Assembly: GCA_031264605.1 (NCBI GenBank)
Contig: JAISDQ010000029.1
Location: 1 to 12,814, forward strand
Direction of reading: 5' to 3'
Length of the DNA: 12,814 bases
From: Synergistaceae bacterium
GTDB lineage: Bacteria; Synergistota; Synergistia; Synergistales; Synergistaceae
Part shown: in pieces, positions 1 to 7,238 of the stretch
Position numbering within the stretch: position 1 is the first letter of the stretch
How the letters are laid out: the number at the start of each line of letters is the position of its first letter
Position numbers and translations under genes: made by a program
Notes under the pieces: generated by a model
What the model was told of the DNA's origin: nothing
Seen by the model: the letters and a program-made list of their open reading frames with translations, nothing else
Databases searched by the model: none

Positions 1-29
1 TTATTATCGCTGATTTCATGACGGCGCAT
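1..29 (-). CDS. IS5-like transposase, N-terminal fragment (cut by window edge)
   Basis: Only the first nine codons are inside the window; they read MRRHEISDN and run off the left edge. This start resembles the opening of IS5-family (DDE) transposases, which commonly begin with M-R-R-x-E-I/L-(S/T)-D before a W-x-x-I-x-x-L-L-P motif. A purine-rich AGAGG lies about 11 nt upstream of the ATG (plus-strand positions 42-46). An insertion-sequence-like end lies about 65-85 nt upstream, the usual distance for this family. The fragment is too short to assign a subgroup, to judge whether the full gene is intact, or to exclude another short ORF with the same start. The call rests on the start sequence together with the nearby terminus. 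Confidence 0.55.
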
Positions 30-113
30 TATCTATAACACCTCTCTTCAGACAATGCTTTATTTATGCCATTTTTTTGGATTTCGCGCAATACTTAGTT
101 TTCAAACACGCCC
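1..113 (-). mobile_element. Right end of an IS5-family-like insertion sequence
   Basis: Read on the minus strand, positions 113 to 94 give GGGCGTGTTTGAAAACTAAG. This looks like the terminal inverted repeat of IS5-family elements (a short G-rich start, then TTTGAAAA). It sits just outside the start of the partial transposase at 1-29. The tetranucleotide CTAG at 113-116 abuts it and would fit the C(T/A)AG target duplication of the IS5 subgroup. The other terminus is outside the window, so neither the inverted repeat nor the target duplication can be confirmed, and the exact boundary could be off by a few bases. Confidence 0.45.
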
Positions 114-206
114 TAGCGAGCGGTAGCATTTACAGTATTCCGGCTTACGGTACATTTCCTGCTTACTTTGAACTTACGTGGCTTCGTAAATCTCAACGCT
201 CGCTAG
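113..206. repeat. 10-bp perfect inverted repeat flanking a 74-bp spacer
   Basis: CTAGCGAGCG at 113-122 is the exact reverse complement of CGCTCGCTAG at 197-206. The left arm abuts the putative IS end. The spacer holds a smaller hairpin, TTACG (174-178) and CGTAA (185-189) around a six-base loop. There is no T-run, so a simple terminator for the kinase is not supported. It may be the target that the IS entered, the ends of a miniature element, or a long stem downstream of the kinase gene. Confidence 0.4.
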
Positions 207-228
207 TATAACAACTCCGAATTCATCT

Positions 229-1758
229 TTATATTCCGAACAAAACCTCAAAACGTTGCTTCCATGTTGGCATCAACGCTTCGTATGTACTCTTGTAAAG
301 CTTGTAGAATCTCAAGTATTGTTTATGATTCTCCTCGTTTGGTTCGTAGATTTTTTTCGTCGAAATGATATTGTCGAGAGCTTCGTCGAAGTCGTGGAAA
401 AAAGATTGGGCAACGGCATTAGTGATGGCTGCTCCGCGTGCACCGAGTTCCTCGCCGTTGACGGTTCTGACAGGTTTCCCTATAGCGTCGGCAAACATCT
501 GGCACCACAGGTTACTTGCCGCTCCTCCGCCACAAACTGTTATCTGTTCAACTGGTTGAGGCATGTGATTATAACAGTCGAGCATAGCTAATGCGACACC
601 CTCATAACAAGCTCGCATAATATCAGCAATTGTAGTGACATGGCTGATACCTGTAAAGCTAGCTTTAGCGTTTGGTTCCGTAAATGGAGCCCGCTCGCCG
701 CCAGCCAGCAGATACGGATGGTATATGACCCCGTTCGATCCTATCGGTATGGTTGAGATCAGTTCCTCGACGTAATCGTAAATATTCGAACCGGTCTTTT
801 CAGCCTCTTTCTTCAAGCCTGCGCCGAAGGTGTTGATTACCCACTCCAGATTAGGCGTACCAGCAAATGACGCCATTAGTCGGAGGTTTTTTCTCGTGAT
901 ATGGCTGACTGTCATGCCCGTGAATATCCTGTCTCTGCAAGGTTCGTCGATAACCATTTCATGCAACGCCGCAGTTCCTATTATGGAACAGCAATGACCA
1001 CTCTTCATCACTCCGGCACCAATCGCGCAAGCGACGACATCCATAGGTCCGCAGGTAATTATCGTTTTGTCACTCAATCCAAGCTTCGTAGCCAGTTCCT
1101 TTTTGATCGGAGTTTTATTTTTAAGTGGTTCGAGCATAGGAGGAAATTTTTGTTTATAATCGCTCAGACCATACAGCGAGAACAATCTGTCGTCGTATTC
1201 CCGAGTGCGCATATCTATAAAGAGAAGACACTGATCCGTTGCGTCCGATATCGCCACTCCGGTCAGTCGCAGGAATAAAACGTCTTTCAAGTGCATGATA
1301 TATTTCGCGCGATTCAGCGCCGGGCGATCATTGCGATCCATCCATTTTAGGATACAGGGTTGATTTCCTGTACAAAGTCTGGTTCCTCCAATATCGAAGG
1401 CCTTTTGAACTGTACCGTCTGACTCCCACTCCTCAAGTTCTTTCACAGCTCTACCATCACAGAAGCAACAACCATTACGCGTCGGAATGCCATTTTCGTC
1501 AACTAGCCAGATCCCGTCTCCCTGAGCCGTAATACCGATCCCGACAATTTCATCGGCCGGGTATTGCGATGAAATATCCTTGATGCACTTACAAGCGTTA
1601 ATCCATATTTCCTCGACATCCTCCTCGTACCAATTTTCTACTGGGCATCTAGCTGTTAACGGCATACCACTCTTCGCGATTTCGTTGCCTTCAAGATCGA
1701 AAAGAACAGCCTTTATTCCCGAGGTACCGGAGTCAAGTCCTATAATATATTTGTGCAT
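229..1758 (-). CDS. FGGY-family carbohydrate (polyol/sugar) kinase
   Basis: Predicted cytoplasmic ATP-dependent kinase of 509 residues, the usual FGGY length. The N-terminal phosphate-binding motif reads GLDSGTSGIKA (7-17). A segment GQG-like, AQGDGIWLVDENG (78-90), recalls erythritol kinase and L-xylulokinase relatives. The catalytic Asp is Asp240 in CGPMDVVACAIGAG (236-249). A GGERAPF segment (353-359) fits the FGGY signature region, and GGGAASN (410-416) is the adenine-binding loop. The start is supported by GGAGGGTG just upstream of the ATG. No transporter, dehydrogenase or regulator flanks it, so the substrate cannot be read from context; a four- or five-carbon polyol or ketose is a guess. 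It is not a typical glycerol kinase. Base composition is more AT-rich than the genes right of 3349, and an IS lies just downstream, so horizontal acquisition is likely. Confidence 0.88.
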   Translation of the reverse strand: MHKYIIGLDSGTSGIKAVLFDLEGNEIAKSGMPLTARCPVENWYEEDVEEIWINACKCIKDISSQYPADEIVGIGITAQGDGIWLVDENGIPTRNGCCFCDGRAVKELEEWESDGTVQKAFDIGGTRLCTGNQPCILKWMDRNDRPALNRAKYIMHLKDVLFLRLTGVAISDATDQCLLFIDMRTREYDDRLFSLYGLSDYKQKFPPMLEPLKNKTPIKKELATKLGLSDKTIITCGPMDVVACAIGAGVMKSGHCCSIIGTAALHEMVIDEPCRDRIFTGMTVSHITRKNLRLMASFAGTPNLEWVINTFGAGLKKEAEKTGSNIYDYVEELISTIPIGSNGVIYHPYLLAGGERAPFTEPNAKASFTGISHVTTIADIMRACYEGVALAMLDCYNHMPQPVEQITVCGGGAASNLWCQMFADAIGKPVRTVNGEELGARGAAITNAVAQSFFHDFDEALDNIISTKKIYEPNEENHKQYLRFYKLYKSTYEALMPTWKQRFEVLFGI

Positions 1759-1788
1759 AGTTCACCCTCCATGATTATGTTTTACCGT

Positions 1789-1917
1789 TTATCTTGCCGC
1801 ATAGTTCCCAATCCCCGCCGTGAAGCAAAAATTGCGAAAATTTTTATTGAGCCTGTAATAATTACCCACAAAACAATCAGCACATCTTAAATCATTCACA
1901 TCAATCGTGTCCGTCAT
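1789..1917 (-). CDS. Possible 42-residue small ORF in the kinase leader
   Basis: An ATG at 1917 opens an uninterrupted frame of 42 codons ending in TAA, 30 bases before the kinase start and inside its predicted transcript. The product has three cysteines (12, 15 and 31), including a CADC pair, and a basic, aromatic-rich middle. There is no strong Shine-Dalgarno before the ATG, only a loose GAAGAAA, and I recognise no family. It could be a leader peptide, a small unrelated protein, or chance in a non-coding leader. The call is speculative. Confidence 0.18.
   Translation of the reverse strand: MTDTIDVNDLRCADCFVGNYYRLNKNFRNFCFTAGIGNYAAR
1855..1865. repeat. Short palindrome in the kinase leader
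   Basis: GTAAT-A-ATTAC is a perfect 5-1-5 palindrome inside the predicted leader of the kinase transcript. It could be an operator half-site pair, but in AT-rich DNA a match this short may be chance. Confidence 0.2.
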
Positions 1918-1952
1918 TGAATTTCTTCATTTCACTCAAAATGATACCTAAA

Positions 1953-1981
1953 ACTATATACGCACGATTTTAAATTGTCAA
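1953..1981 (-). promoter_or_regulatory. Near-consensus sigma-70 promoter for the FGGY kinase
   Basis: On the minus strand, TTGACA (1981-1976) is followed after exactly 17 bp by TATAGT (1958-1953). The -35 is a full match and the -10 matches five of six. Transcription would start near 1946, leaving a leader of about 187 nt before the kinase ATG. It points only toward the kinase. No obvious operator overlaps it. Confidence 0.65.
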
Positions 1982-2287
1982 TGTGCCAATGTTTGCCTCA
2001 AAGCGTGTGAATGACGAGTTGAAATCCTTGTGGATATTCTTTATTTAGGTTCACGAGATTTGGTCTTTTCACTCAATGGGTGAAAGATCTATTTCGGTTG
2101 AATTAGTGTTATTACCGTACTCATATTCGATCGGAGAATTTTTTCCCTGGTTAATACTGAAAATCACAAGAAGTGAAAAAACTCGGATATCCCCGAGCGA
2201 GAAAATTTCGGTAAGATTTCGCGGTCTATCGACCTATGGCTTGAATCCGGTATGGTGGAAATAAACGTGAGATATTATTCATACTCC
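1982..2287. other. AT-rich intergenic stretch without a convincing gene
   Basis: About 300 bp lie between the kinase promoter and the end of the next gene. I see two small hairpins: TTTCAC (2067-2072) with GTGAAA (2080-2085), and CTCGG (2182-2186) with CCGAG (2193-2197). Neither has a T-run. A 62-codon plus-strand frame (2076-2264) has no ribosome-binding site and no recognisable product. The stretch looks like decayed or non-coding DNA. Confidence 0.5.
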
Positions 2288-3229
2288 TCAGTATATATGC
2301 CTTATGAATCTATCATCACACAATAAGACTTTAATTTCGCCGCCAAGAACATGCCTCAACGCGCATAAATAATCGTTGACCGTAAAACGCTTTTTATATT
2401 TTTTAAAGTCCTTTAAGTGTTTGACTCTTTTCAGCTTTCCATTTTCCAACAATACGGAAACGCTGATCTTCTCAAATATCATACCCAAAGAATAGACTGT
2501 CTCATGGAATTGCGGACAAAATTGCGTAGTCACATATATTAATTTCACCCTATTGACATTTATGCCGCCTAACAATTCTTTTCTACTAAAATTCCCCAAA
2601 GTTACTTTTTTATTTTCCGTAAATGAATTGAGTGTAAAATGTCCGGGTTCATACAGTGAAACGCCTGCCGACTTGAATTTATTAACTGCGTATCGATTGA
2701 AATCAAAATACAATTGAGAATCTTTATATTTTATTGGGCCGCTTATTGGAAAATCCACGCCATACCGGTCATTCGGCAAACTCAGTTTATAAAAGAAACT
2801 CGTCGCTTTATCGTATGTTCCGTCGCCCACAACCTTTCCGTATGTAACAGATAAAACTACATTTATTTCAAATTTTGATATTTTAGCAAAACTACGATAA
2901 AAAAAATGATAATCCTTATATATCCAACCTTTTTTGAAATCGATTATATATTTTTTTTTAAAGCGCCAATAAGTAAACATATCCCATATAGCACAAGGGG
3001 GAATTACAAGAATCCCAACAGATACACTCCCGCCGGAAAAACGGTCAGAAATCATCATGCTTATCATGAGAATGATAATTCCAAGAGTGCCATAATTAAA
3101 TGAATGAAGTTCTCTTCCTTTATCGCAACATAATCGCTGCACAACGATTTTATTTTTATATATCAAAATCTTTCCGTCGTTCCATGCAGGAGCGGTTATA
3201 ACTTTTTCGGGATGTTCGAAAAACATCAT
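2288..3229 (-). CDS. Hypothetical protein with two predicted membrane segments
   Basis: A 313-residue protein that I do not recognise. It begins with a strong ribosome-binding site, AAGGAGG, about 10 nt before the ATG; a second ATG follows directly as codon 2. A polar N-terminus (1-45) leads into two hydrophobic stretches, about 47-61 and 68-87, that could form a membrane hairpin. The remaining 225 residues are rich in Lys, Tyr and Phe and are probably cytosolic and partly beta-structured. Cys34/Cys35 and Cys305 are the only evident features besides this. Base composition is strongly AT-rich beside the GC-rich pssA, suggesting foreign origin. It stands alone: no neighbouring gene is close enough for co-transcription. 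The good Shine-Dalgarno and intact frame argue that it is a real gene; the function is unknown. Confidence 0.7.
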   Translation of the reverse strand: MMFFEHPEKVITAPAWNDGKILIYKNKIVVQRLCCDKGRELHSFNYGTLGIIILMISMMISDRFSGGSVSVGILVIPPCAIWDMFTYWRFKKKYIIDFKKGWIYKDYHFFYRSFAKISKFEINVVLSVTYGKVVGDGTYDKATSFFYKLSLPNDRYGVDFPISGPIKYKDSQLYFDFNRYAVNKFKSAGVSLYEPGHFTLNSFTENKKVTLGNFSRKELLGGINVNRVKLIYVTTQFCPQFHETVYSLGMIFEKISVSVLLENGKLKRVKHLKDFKKYKKRFTVNDYLCALRHVLGGEIKVLLCDDRFIRHIY

Positions 3230-3348
3230 TAATATAAACCTCCTTGGTAGAGGTTATACCTATCTGGCTTTATTACATTGTTCCTCAAATATATATGGGA
3301 GAGCTGGCTATTTTATAGATAAATTTTTTGCAAACTTAAAAAATACGT

Positions 3349-4092
3349 TCACTCTTTTCCGTGGGCCGGTTTTTCGTCCACGGCGTCCCTGCGTTTGGAG
3401 AGCCATGCCCCCCAGTCGATTCCCAGAAGGCCGCTCGTGATGTATATGCCCGCCAGGGCAAGGAACGATTTTTCGCGGAGCAGGACGAAGCAGGATATCA
3501 CTATCAGCGTCAGAATCAGCGCTTTGCGCTTATGGACGTTGCCCTTGCGCAGAAGTTTCAGGTTGCCGTATGGGACGGACGATATCATGAGAACTCCCAG
3601 CGCGACCATCGCCGCTACCGCGAGCGCCGGAGTGAGGGGTACATCTCCTATGACGAGCGCGGCAAGCGCCATGCCGCCGGCCGGTATGGGCAATCCCTGA
3701 AACGGCCCCGTGACGTGGGCGACGTTGAAACGGGCGAGCCGCAGCACTCCGCAGAGCGCGAAGAACGCTGTTCCGAGCGCGCCCGGCATACCGCCCTCCA
3801 CGCCGACGTATCTGCCGTAGATGAGAAAGGCCGGCGCGGCTCCAAAAGAGAGCGCGTCCGCCAAACTGTCGAGTTCCTCTCCGAAAGCGCTGCTCCCGCC
3901 GAGGCTTCGGGCCACTTTGCCGTCCATGTAATCGAAGAACACCGCCATTACCAACAGCAGAGCTGAGGGCAAGAACAACCGCCTGTAGGTCAGTATGAGG
4001 GAAAACATGCCGCAAAGCACACTGCCGCTCGTTATCATGTTGGGAACTATCTTGTTGAACGGGATATGGCGGCCTCGCCTTCTGTATCTCAT
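3349..4092 (-). CDS. pssA: CDP-diacylglycerol--serine O-phosphatidyltransferase
   Basis: An integral membrane enzyme that joins CDP-diacylglycerol and L-serine to make phosphatidylserine and CMP, the first committed step toward phosphatidylethanolamine. The 247-residue protein carries a complete CDP-alcohol phosphatidyltransferase motif D-x2-DG-x2-AR-x8-G-x3-D-x3-D: Asp54, Asp57-Gly58, Ala61-Arg62, Gly71, Asp75 and Asp79. Several hydrophobic helices follow, as in bacterial type II enzymes. Its ATG overlaps the stop of the decarboxylase gene upstream by four bases (ATGA), so the two are translationally coupled, and their products act in sequence. It is the last gene of the gyrA-psd-pssA run. 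I saw no clear intrinsic terminator after it. Confidence 0.95.
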   Translation of the reverse strand: MRYRRRGRHIPFNKIVPNMITSGSVLCGMFSLILTYRRLFLPSALLLVMAVFFDYMDGKVARSLGGSSAFGEELDSLADALSFGAAPAFLIYGRYVGVEGGMPGALGTAFFALCGVLRLARFNVAHVTGPFQGLPIPAGGMALAALVIGDVPLTPALAVAAMVALGVLMISSVPYGNLKLLRKGNVHKRKALILTLIVISCFVLLREKSFLALAGIYITSGLLGIDWGAWLSKRRDAVDEKPAHGKE

Positions 4093-4715
4093 TTTGCCGT
4101 TTTCACTCCTATCACCGATTCTCCGGCTTTTACCCTGTCGCCGGCACGAACCGCCGGAGAGACGCCTTCGGGCAGATATACGTCCACCTTTGAACCGAGT
4201 TTAATCATACCATATCGTTCGCCCCGCGCAAGAGCGTCGCCCTTTTTGGCGTAGCAGACAATTCTCCGGGCCATTATGCCGGCTATCTGCACCAGCGTCG
4301 ATCTTCCTTCCGGGGTCAGTATCCGCACGTACATCCGCTCGTTTTCCTCCGACGCTTTCGGAGCGAAGGCGAACCATTTTTTCCCCGGGACATATATTAT
4401 ATCCTGCACCACTCCGTCGCGAGGAAACCTGTTGACGTGGACGTCGAAGCCGTTCATGAAAATGCCTATCCTGACCGAACGCCCGGCGAAATCGTCGAAG
4501 GCCTCGTTTATTTCGACGACTTTACCGTCGGCCGGGCTTACCCACGAGTCCGGCGTTCCCTCCGGCGGCGTCCTGTCGGGGTCTCTGTAAAACCACAGCG
4601 CCAGCGCGAGCACCGGCGCGAGAAGCGCCGCGATAACGCGGGATAAAAAAAACGCGCACACAACAACGGCGGCCAGCGCGGCGAGCGTCGGCGTGCCTGC
4701 CGCGGCAAACTTCAC
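4089..4715 (-). CDS. psd: Phosphatidylserine decarboxylase (short, PSD-B type)
   Basis: Converts phosphatidylserine to phosphatidylethanolamine at the membrane with a pyruvoyl cofactor formed by self-cleavage. At 208 residues it is the short bacterial type. A hydrophobic N-terminus (about 7-42) anchors it. Motifs include SPADGKV (60-66), FMNGFDVHVNRFP with its conserved His (86-98), and the cleavage site KLGSKVDVYLP (172-182), where Ser175 should become the pyruvoyl group. Translation probably starts at a GTG (4715-4713), only 3 nt after the gyrA stop, with AAGGA upstream inside gyrA; coupling to gyrA is likely. The stop overlaps the pssA start. An archaetidylserine-type decarboxylase of the same family is an alternative, but the adjacent pssA favours the bacterial role. 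Confidence 0.93.
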   Translation of the reverse strand: MKFAAAGTPTLAALAAVVVCAFFLSRVIAALLAPVLALALWFYRDPDRTPPEGTPDSWVSPADGKVVEINEAFDDFAGRSVRIGIFMNGFDVHVNRFPRDGVVQDIIYVPGKKWFAFAPKASEENERMYVRILTPEGRSTLVQIAGIMARRIVCYAKKGDALARGERYGMIKLGSKVDVYLPEGVSPAVRAGDRVKAGESVIGVKTAK

Positions 4716-4718
4716 GGA

Positions 4719-7175
4719 TCACGCATCCTTGGAGGTTTCAGGTTCCGACTTTATTATGCTGACGTCCGCCACGGTGTCGCCCTCGTCCAAGCGCACAATG
4801 GTATATCCGGTGGCCGACCTGCTCAGGCTCGATATCTCGGAGGCCATCATGCGCACCACGCGCCCGTGCCCCGATATTATCATCAGTTCGTCGTCCTCGG
4901 AAACGCCCCACGCGCCTATGAGTTTTCCGGTCTTCGCGGTCAGATGCATGGCCCTCACCCCGCCGGTGGCTCTGTGGTGCTGCGTGAATTCCTCGTAAGG
5001 CGTCCTTTTGCCGATGCCGCGTTCGCTGACGAACAATACCTGCCGTCCCGGAATAATCACGTCGCAGCCGACCACGCGGTCGTCCCCCGAGAGTTTGATG
5101 CCGTGGACTCCCTGAGCCGAGCGCCCCTGCGGGCGGAACTCGTTTTCGTCCACCCGCAGGGTCTGTCCGCCCGCGGTGGTGAAAAGAAGTTCGTCGCCGC
5201 CGTTCGTTATGCGCACCCGCGCTATTTCGTCGTCGTCGCGGACGCCAAGAACGCGCCTGCCGCCCTTGGGCACGCCGTCGAGTTCCTCTATAGGCATCCG
5301 CTTGGCCTGTCCCTGTTTGGTCAGGAAGAATACGAACTTGGCGTCGCCGTGGTTCATGTCGCGGAAAGCGACCACTTTTTCGCCCTGGTCGAGGGATACC
5401 ATCGAACCTATCAGCTTGCCTTTGCCCGTCTTGGGTTCCGGAAGCACATAGCATTTTACGCCCAATATCCTCCCGCGGCTGGTGAAAAGGCACAGGGTAT
5501 TGTGCGTCGTGGTGGTCTTTATGAGCGATATTTCGTCCTCCGGTTTGGGCGTCGCTCCCTTGACGCCTTTTCCGCCGCGCGATTGCACCCGGTAGTCCTG
5601 AAGAGGCATCCGCCTGATGTAACCGTCGCGGCTCAGCACTACCACTATCTCGGCTTCGGGAATGAGGTCCTCCACGGAAAAATCGTCCGCCGAGTCCTGT
5701 ATCTCGGTGCGCCTCTTGTCCGCGTAATTTTTCCTGACCTGCCTGAGTTCGTCGCCAATTACGGCGTCGAGGACGGATGGGTTGCCGAGGATCGTGCGGT
5801 ATCTTTCGATGTCGGCCAGCAGCGCCGCGAGTTCTTCCTCGAGTTTGCGGCGTTCCAGCCCAGTAAGGCGCTGGAGCCGCATCTCCAGTATGGCGGCGGC
5901 CTGTATCTCGCTGAAGGCGAGTTCGGCCATGAGGCCGGCGCGCGCGGTTGAGACGTCGGGCGCCGCTCGGATTATGCGAATCACTTCGTCGATGAAGTCG
6001 AGGGCCTTTACCAGCCCTTCTACTATGTGCGCCCTCTCCTCGGCCTTGCGGAGGCGGTATTCCGTGCGCCTGCGGACGACGGAGCGCCTGTGTCCCAGAA
6101 AGATTTCCAGCAGCCGCTTGAGCCCCAGTTCCAGAGGGCGGCCGTTCACGAGAGCCAGGTTTATCACGCCGAAAGTGGTCTGAAGCTGCGTGCGGTTGTA
6201 AAGCTGCCTTATCACCAGGTTCGGGTCGGCGTCGCGATGCAGTTCCATCACCACGCGCATGCCCGTCCTGTCGGACTCGTCCCTCATTTCGGTTATGCCG
6301 TCGATGAGTCCGTTCTGTGCGCACTTCGCGATCGTCTCCACCAGATTCAGCTTATTGACCATGTAGGGGATTTCGGTAATGACCACGGCGTTTTTGCCGC
6401 GCTTCAGTTCCTCCACCTCGGTCTTTCCCCGGCAGGTTATTTTGCCGCGGCCGGTGGCGTAAGCGTCGGCTATTCCGTCGCGCCCCAGGATCACTCCTCC
6501 GGTGGGGAAATCCGGGCCGGGGATTATCCTCATGAGTTCGGGCAGTTCGATGTCAGGTTTTTCCAGCATCGCGAGACAGGCGTCGATCGCCTCTCCGATA
6601 TTGTGCGGAGGTATGTTCGAAGCCATGCCCACCGCTATGCCGGAACTTCCGTTCACCAGCAGATTGGGAACCATGGAGGGGAGAAGCGTCGGTTCCTGCA
6701 GCGACTCGTCGAAATTGGGCATCCAGTCGACCGTCTCCTCGTCGATGTCCGCCAGCATATCCTCGCCGATGGAGTCGAGCCTCGCCTCCGTGTAACGCAT
6801 CGCGGCCGGTTCGTCTCCGTCTATGGAGCCGAAATTTCCCTGCCCGTCGATCAGCGGGTATCTCATGCTGAAATCCTGAACCAGGCGAGCCATAGTCCCA
6901 TAAATGGCGGCGTCTCCGTGGGGGTGGTATTTACCCATCGTCTCTCCGACGACAGTAGCGGATTTTTTGAACGCGTGGCTGCGTCTCAGGCCGAGTTCGA
7001 GCATGGCGTAGAGAATTCTTCTCTGAACCGGTTTGAGGCCGTCCCGCGCGTCCGGTATCGCCCGCCCGACTATAACGCTCATGGCGTAGTCGAGATAGCT
7101 GTGTTTTATCTCCTCTTCAATCGGCAGCGGGATGACCTTGTCGAAAAGGCTCCGCTGCCTGGGGTCGTTATCCAT
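4719..7175 (-). CDS. gyrA: DNA gyrase subunit A
   Basis: The cleavage and re-joining subunit of DNA gyrase, which introduces negative supercoils together with GyrB. It has 818 residues from the ATG at 7175. This is chosen over the adjacent in-frame TTG at 7178 because GGAGG lies 7 nt from the ATG and only 4 nt from the TTG. The breakage-rejoining domain has the catalytic Tyr128 in AAMRYTEARL. The C-terminal pinwheel begins with a GyrA box QSRGGKG (about 531-537), one residue off the classic QRRGGKG, which supports GyrA over ParC. Notably, the positions equal to E. coli Ser83 and Asp87 are Ala89 and Gly93. psd follows after 3 nt. Several long antisense frames inside it are composition artefacts. 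Confidence 0.96.
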   Translation of the reverse strand: MDNDPRQRSLFDKVIPLPIEEEIKHSYLDYAMSVIVGRAIPDARDGLKPVQRRILYAMLELGLRRSHAFKKSATVVGETMGKYHPHGDAAIYGTMARLVQDFSMRYPLIDGQGNFGSIDGDEPAAMRYTEARLDSIGEDMLADIDEETVDWMPNFDESLQEPTLLPSMVPNLLVNGSSGIAVGMASNIPPHNIGEAIDACLAMLEKPDIELPELMRIIPGPDFPTGGVILGRDGIADAYATGRGKITCRGKTEVEELKRGKNAVVITEIPYMVNKLNLVETIAKCAQNGLIDGITEMRDESDRTGMRVVMELHRDADPNLVIRQLYNRTQLQTTFGVINLALVNGRPLELGLKRLLEIFLGHRRSVVRRRTEYRLRKAEERAHIVEGLVKALDFIDEVIRIIRAAPDVSTARAGLMAELAFSEIQAAAILEMRLQRLTGLERRKLEEELAALLADIERYRTILGNPSVLDAVIGDELRQVRKNYADKRRTEIQDSADDFSVEDLIPEAEIVVVLSRDGYIRRMPLQDYRVQSRGGKGVKGATPKPEDEISLIKTTTTHNTLCLFTSRGRILGVKCYVLPEPKTGKGKLIGSMVSLDQGEKVVAFRDMNHGDAKFVFFLTKQGQAKRMPIEELDGVPKGGRRVLGVRDDDEIARVRITNGGDELLFTTAGGQTLRVDENEFRPQGRSAQGVHGIKLSGDDRVVGCDVIIPGRQVLFVSERGIGKRTPYEEFTQHHRATGGVRAMHLTAKTGKLIGAWGVSEDDELMIISGHGRVVRMMASEISSLSRSATGYTIVRLDEGDTVADVSIIKSEPETSKDA

Positions 7176-7203
7176 CAAAATACCTCCACAGAAACCGCGC
7201 GTC

Positions 7204-7237
7204 CTTCAAAAATCAAGCGGCGGAACACCGCCGCTTG
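7204..7237 (-). terminator. Intrinsic terminator after the lrp-type gene, just upstream of gyrA
   Basis: CAAGCGGCGG (7214-7223) and CCGCCGCTTG (7228-7237) form a perfect 10-bp stem with a four-base loop. On the minus strand the stem is followed by ATTTTTG, a short T-run; on the plus strand there is none. It lies about 50 nt after the lrp-type stop codon and ends about 17 nt before the gyrA Shine-Dalgarno. A possible gyrA promoter lies upstream of it, so it may instead act as an attenuator in the gyrA leader. Confidence 0.7.
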
Positions 7238-7238
7238 C

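Noticed and set aside
229..1758. Annotation as glycerol kinase (glpK), tempting because of the glycerol/DHA operon in the window
   Set aside because: The motifs fit the erythritol/xylulose-type branch of FGGY kinases better, and the gene is in a separate AT-rich block on the other strand.
2076..2264. 62-codon plus-strand frame, with a tRNA-like GGCTTGAATCC near its end
   Set aside because: There is no ribosome-binding site or family match. The supposed T-arm does not pair properly and no cloverleaf or acceptor stem is present.
7176..7178. TTG start for gyrA one codon before the ATG
   Set aside because: The Shine-Dalgarno spacing is 4 nt to the TTG and 7 nt to the ATG, so the ATG at 7175 is preferred.
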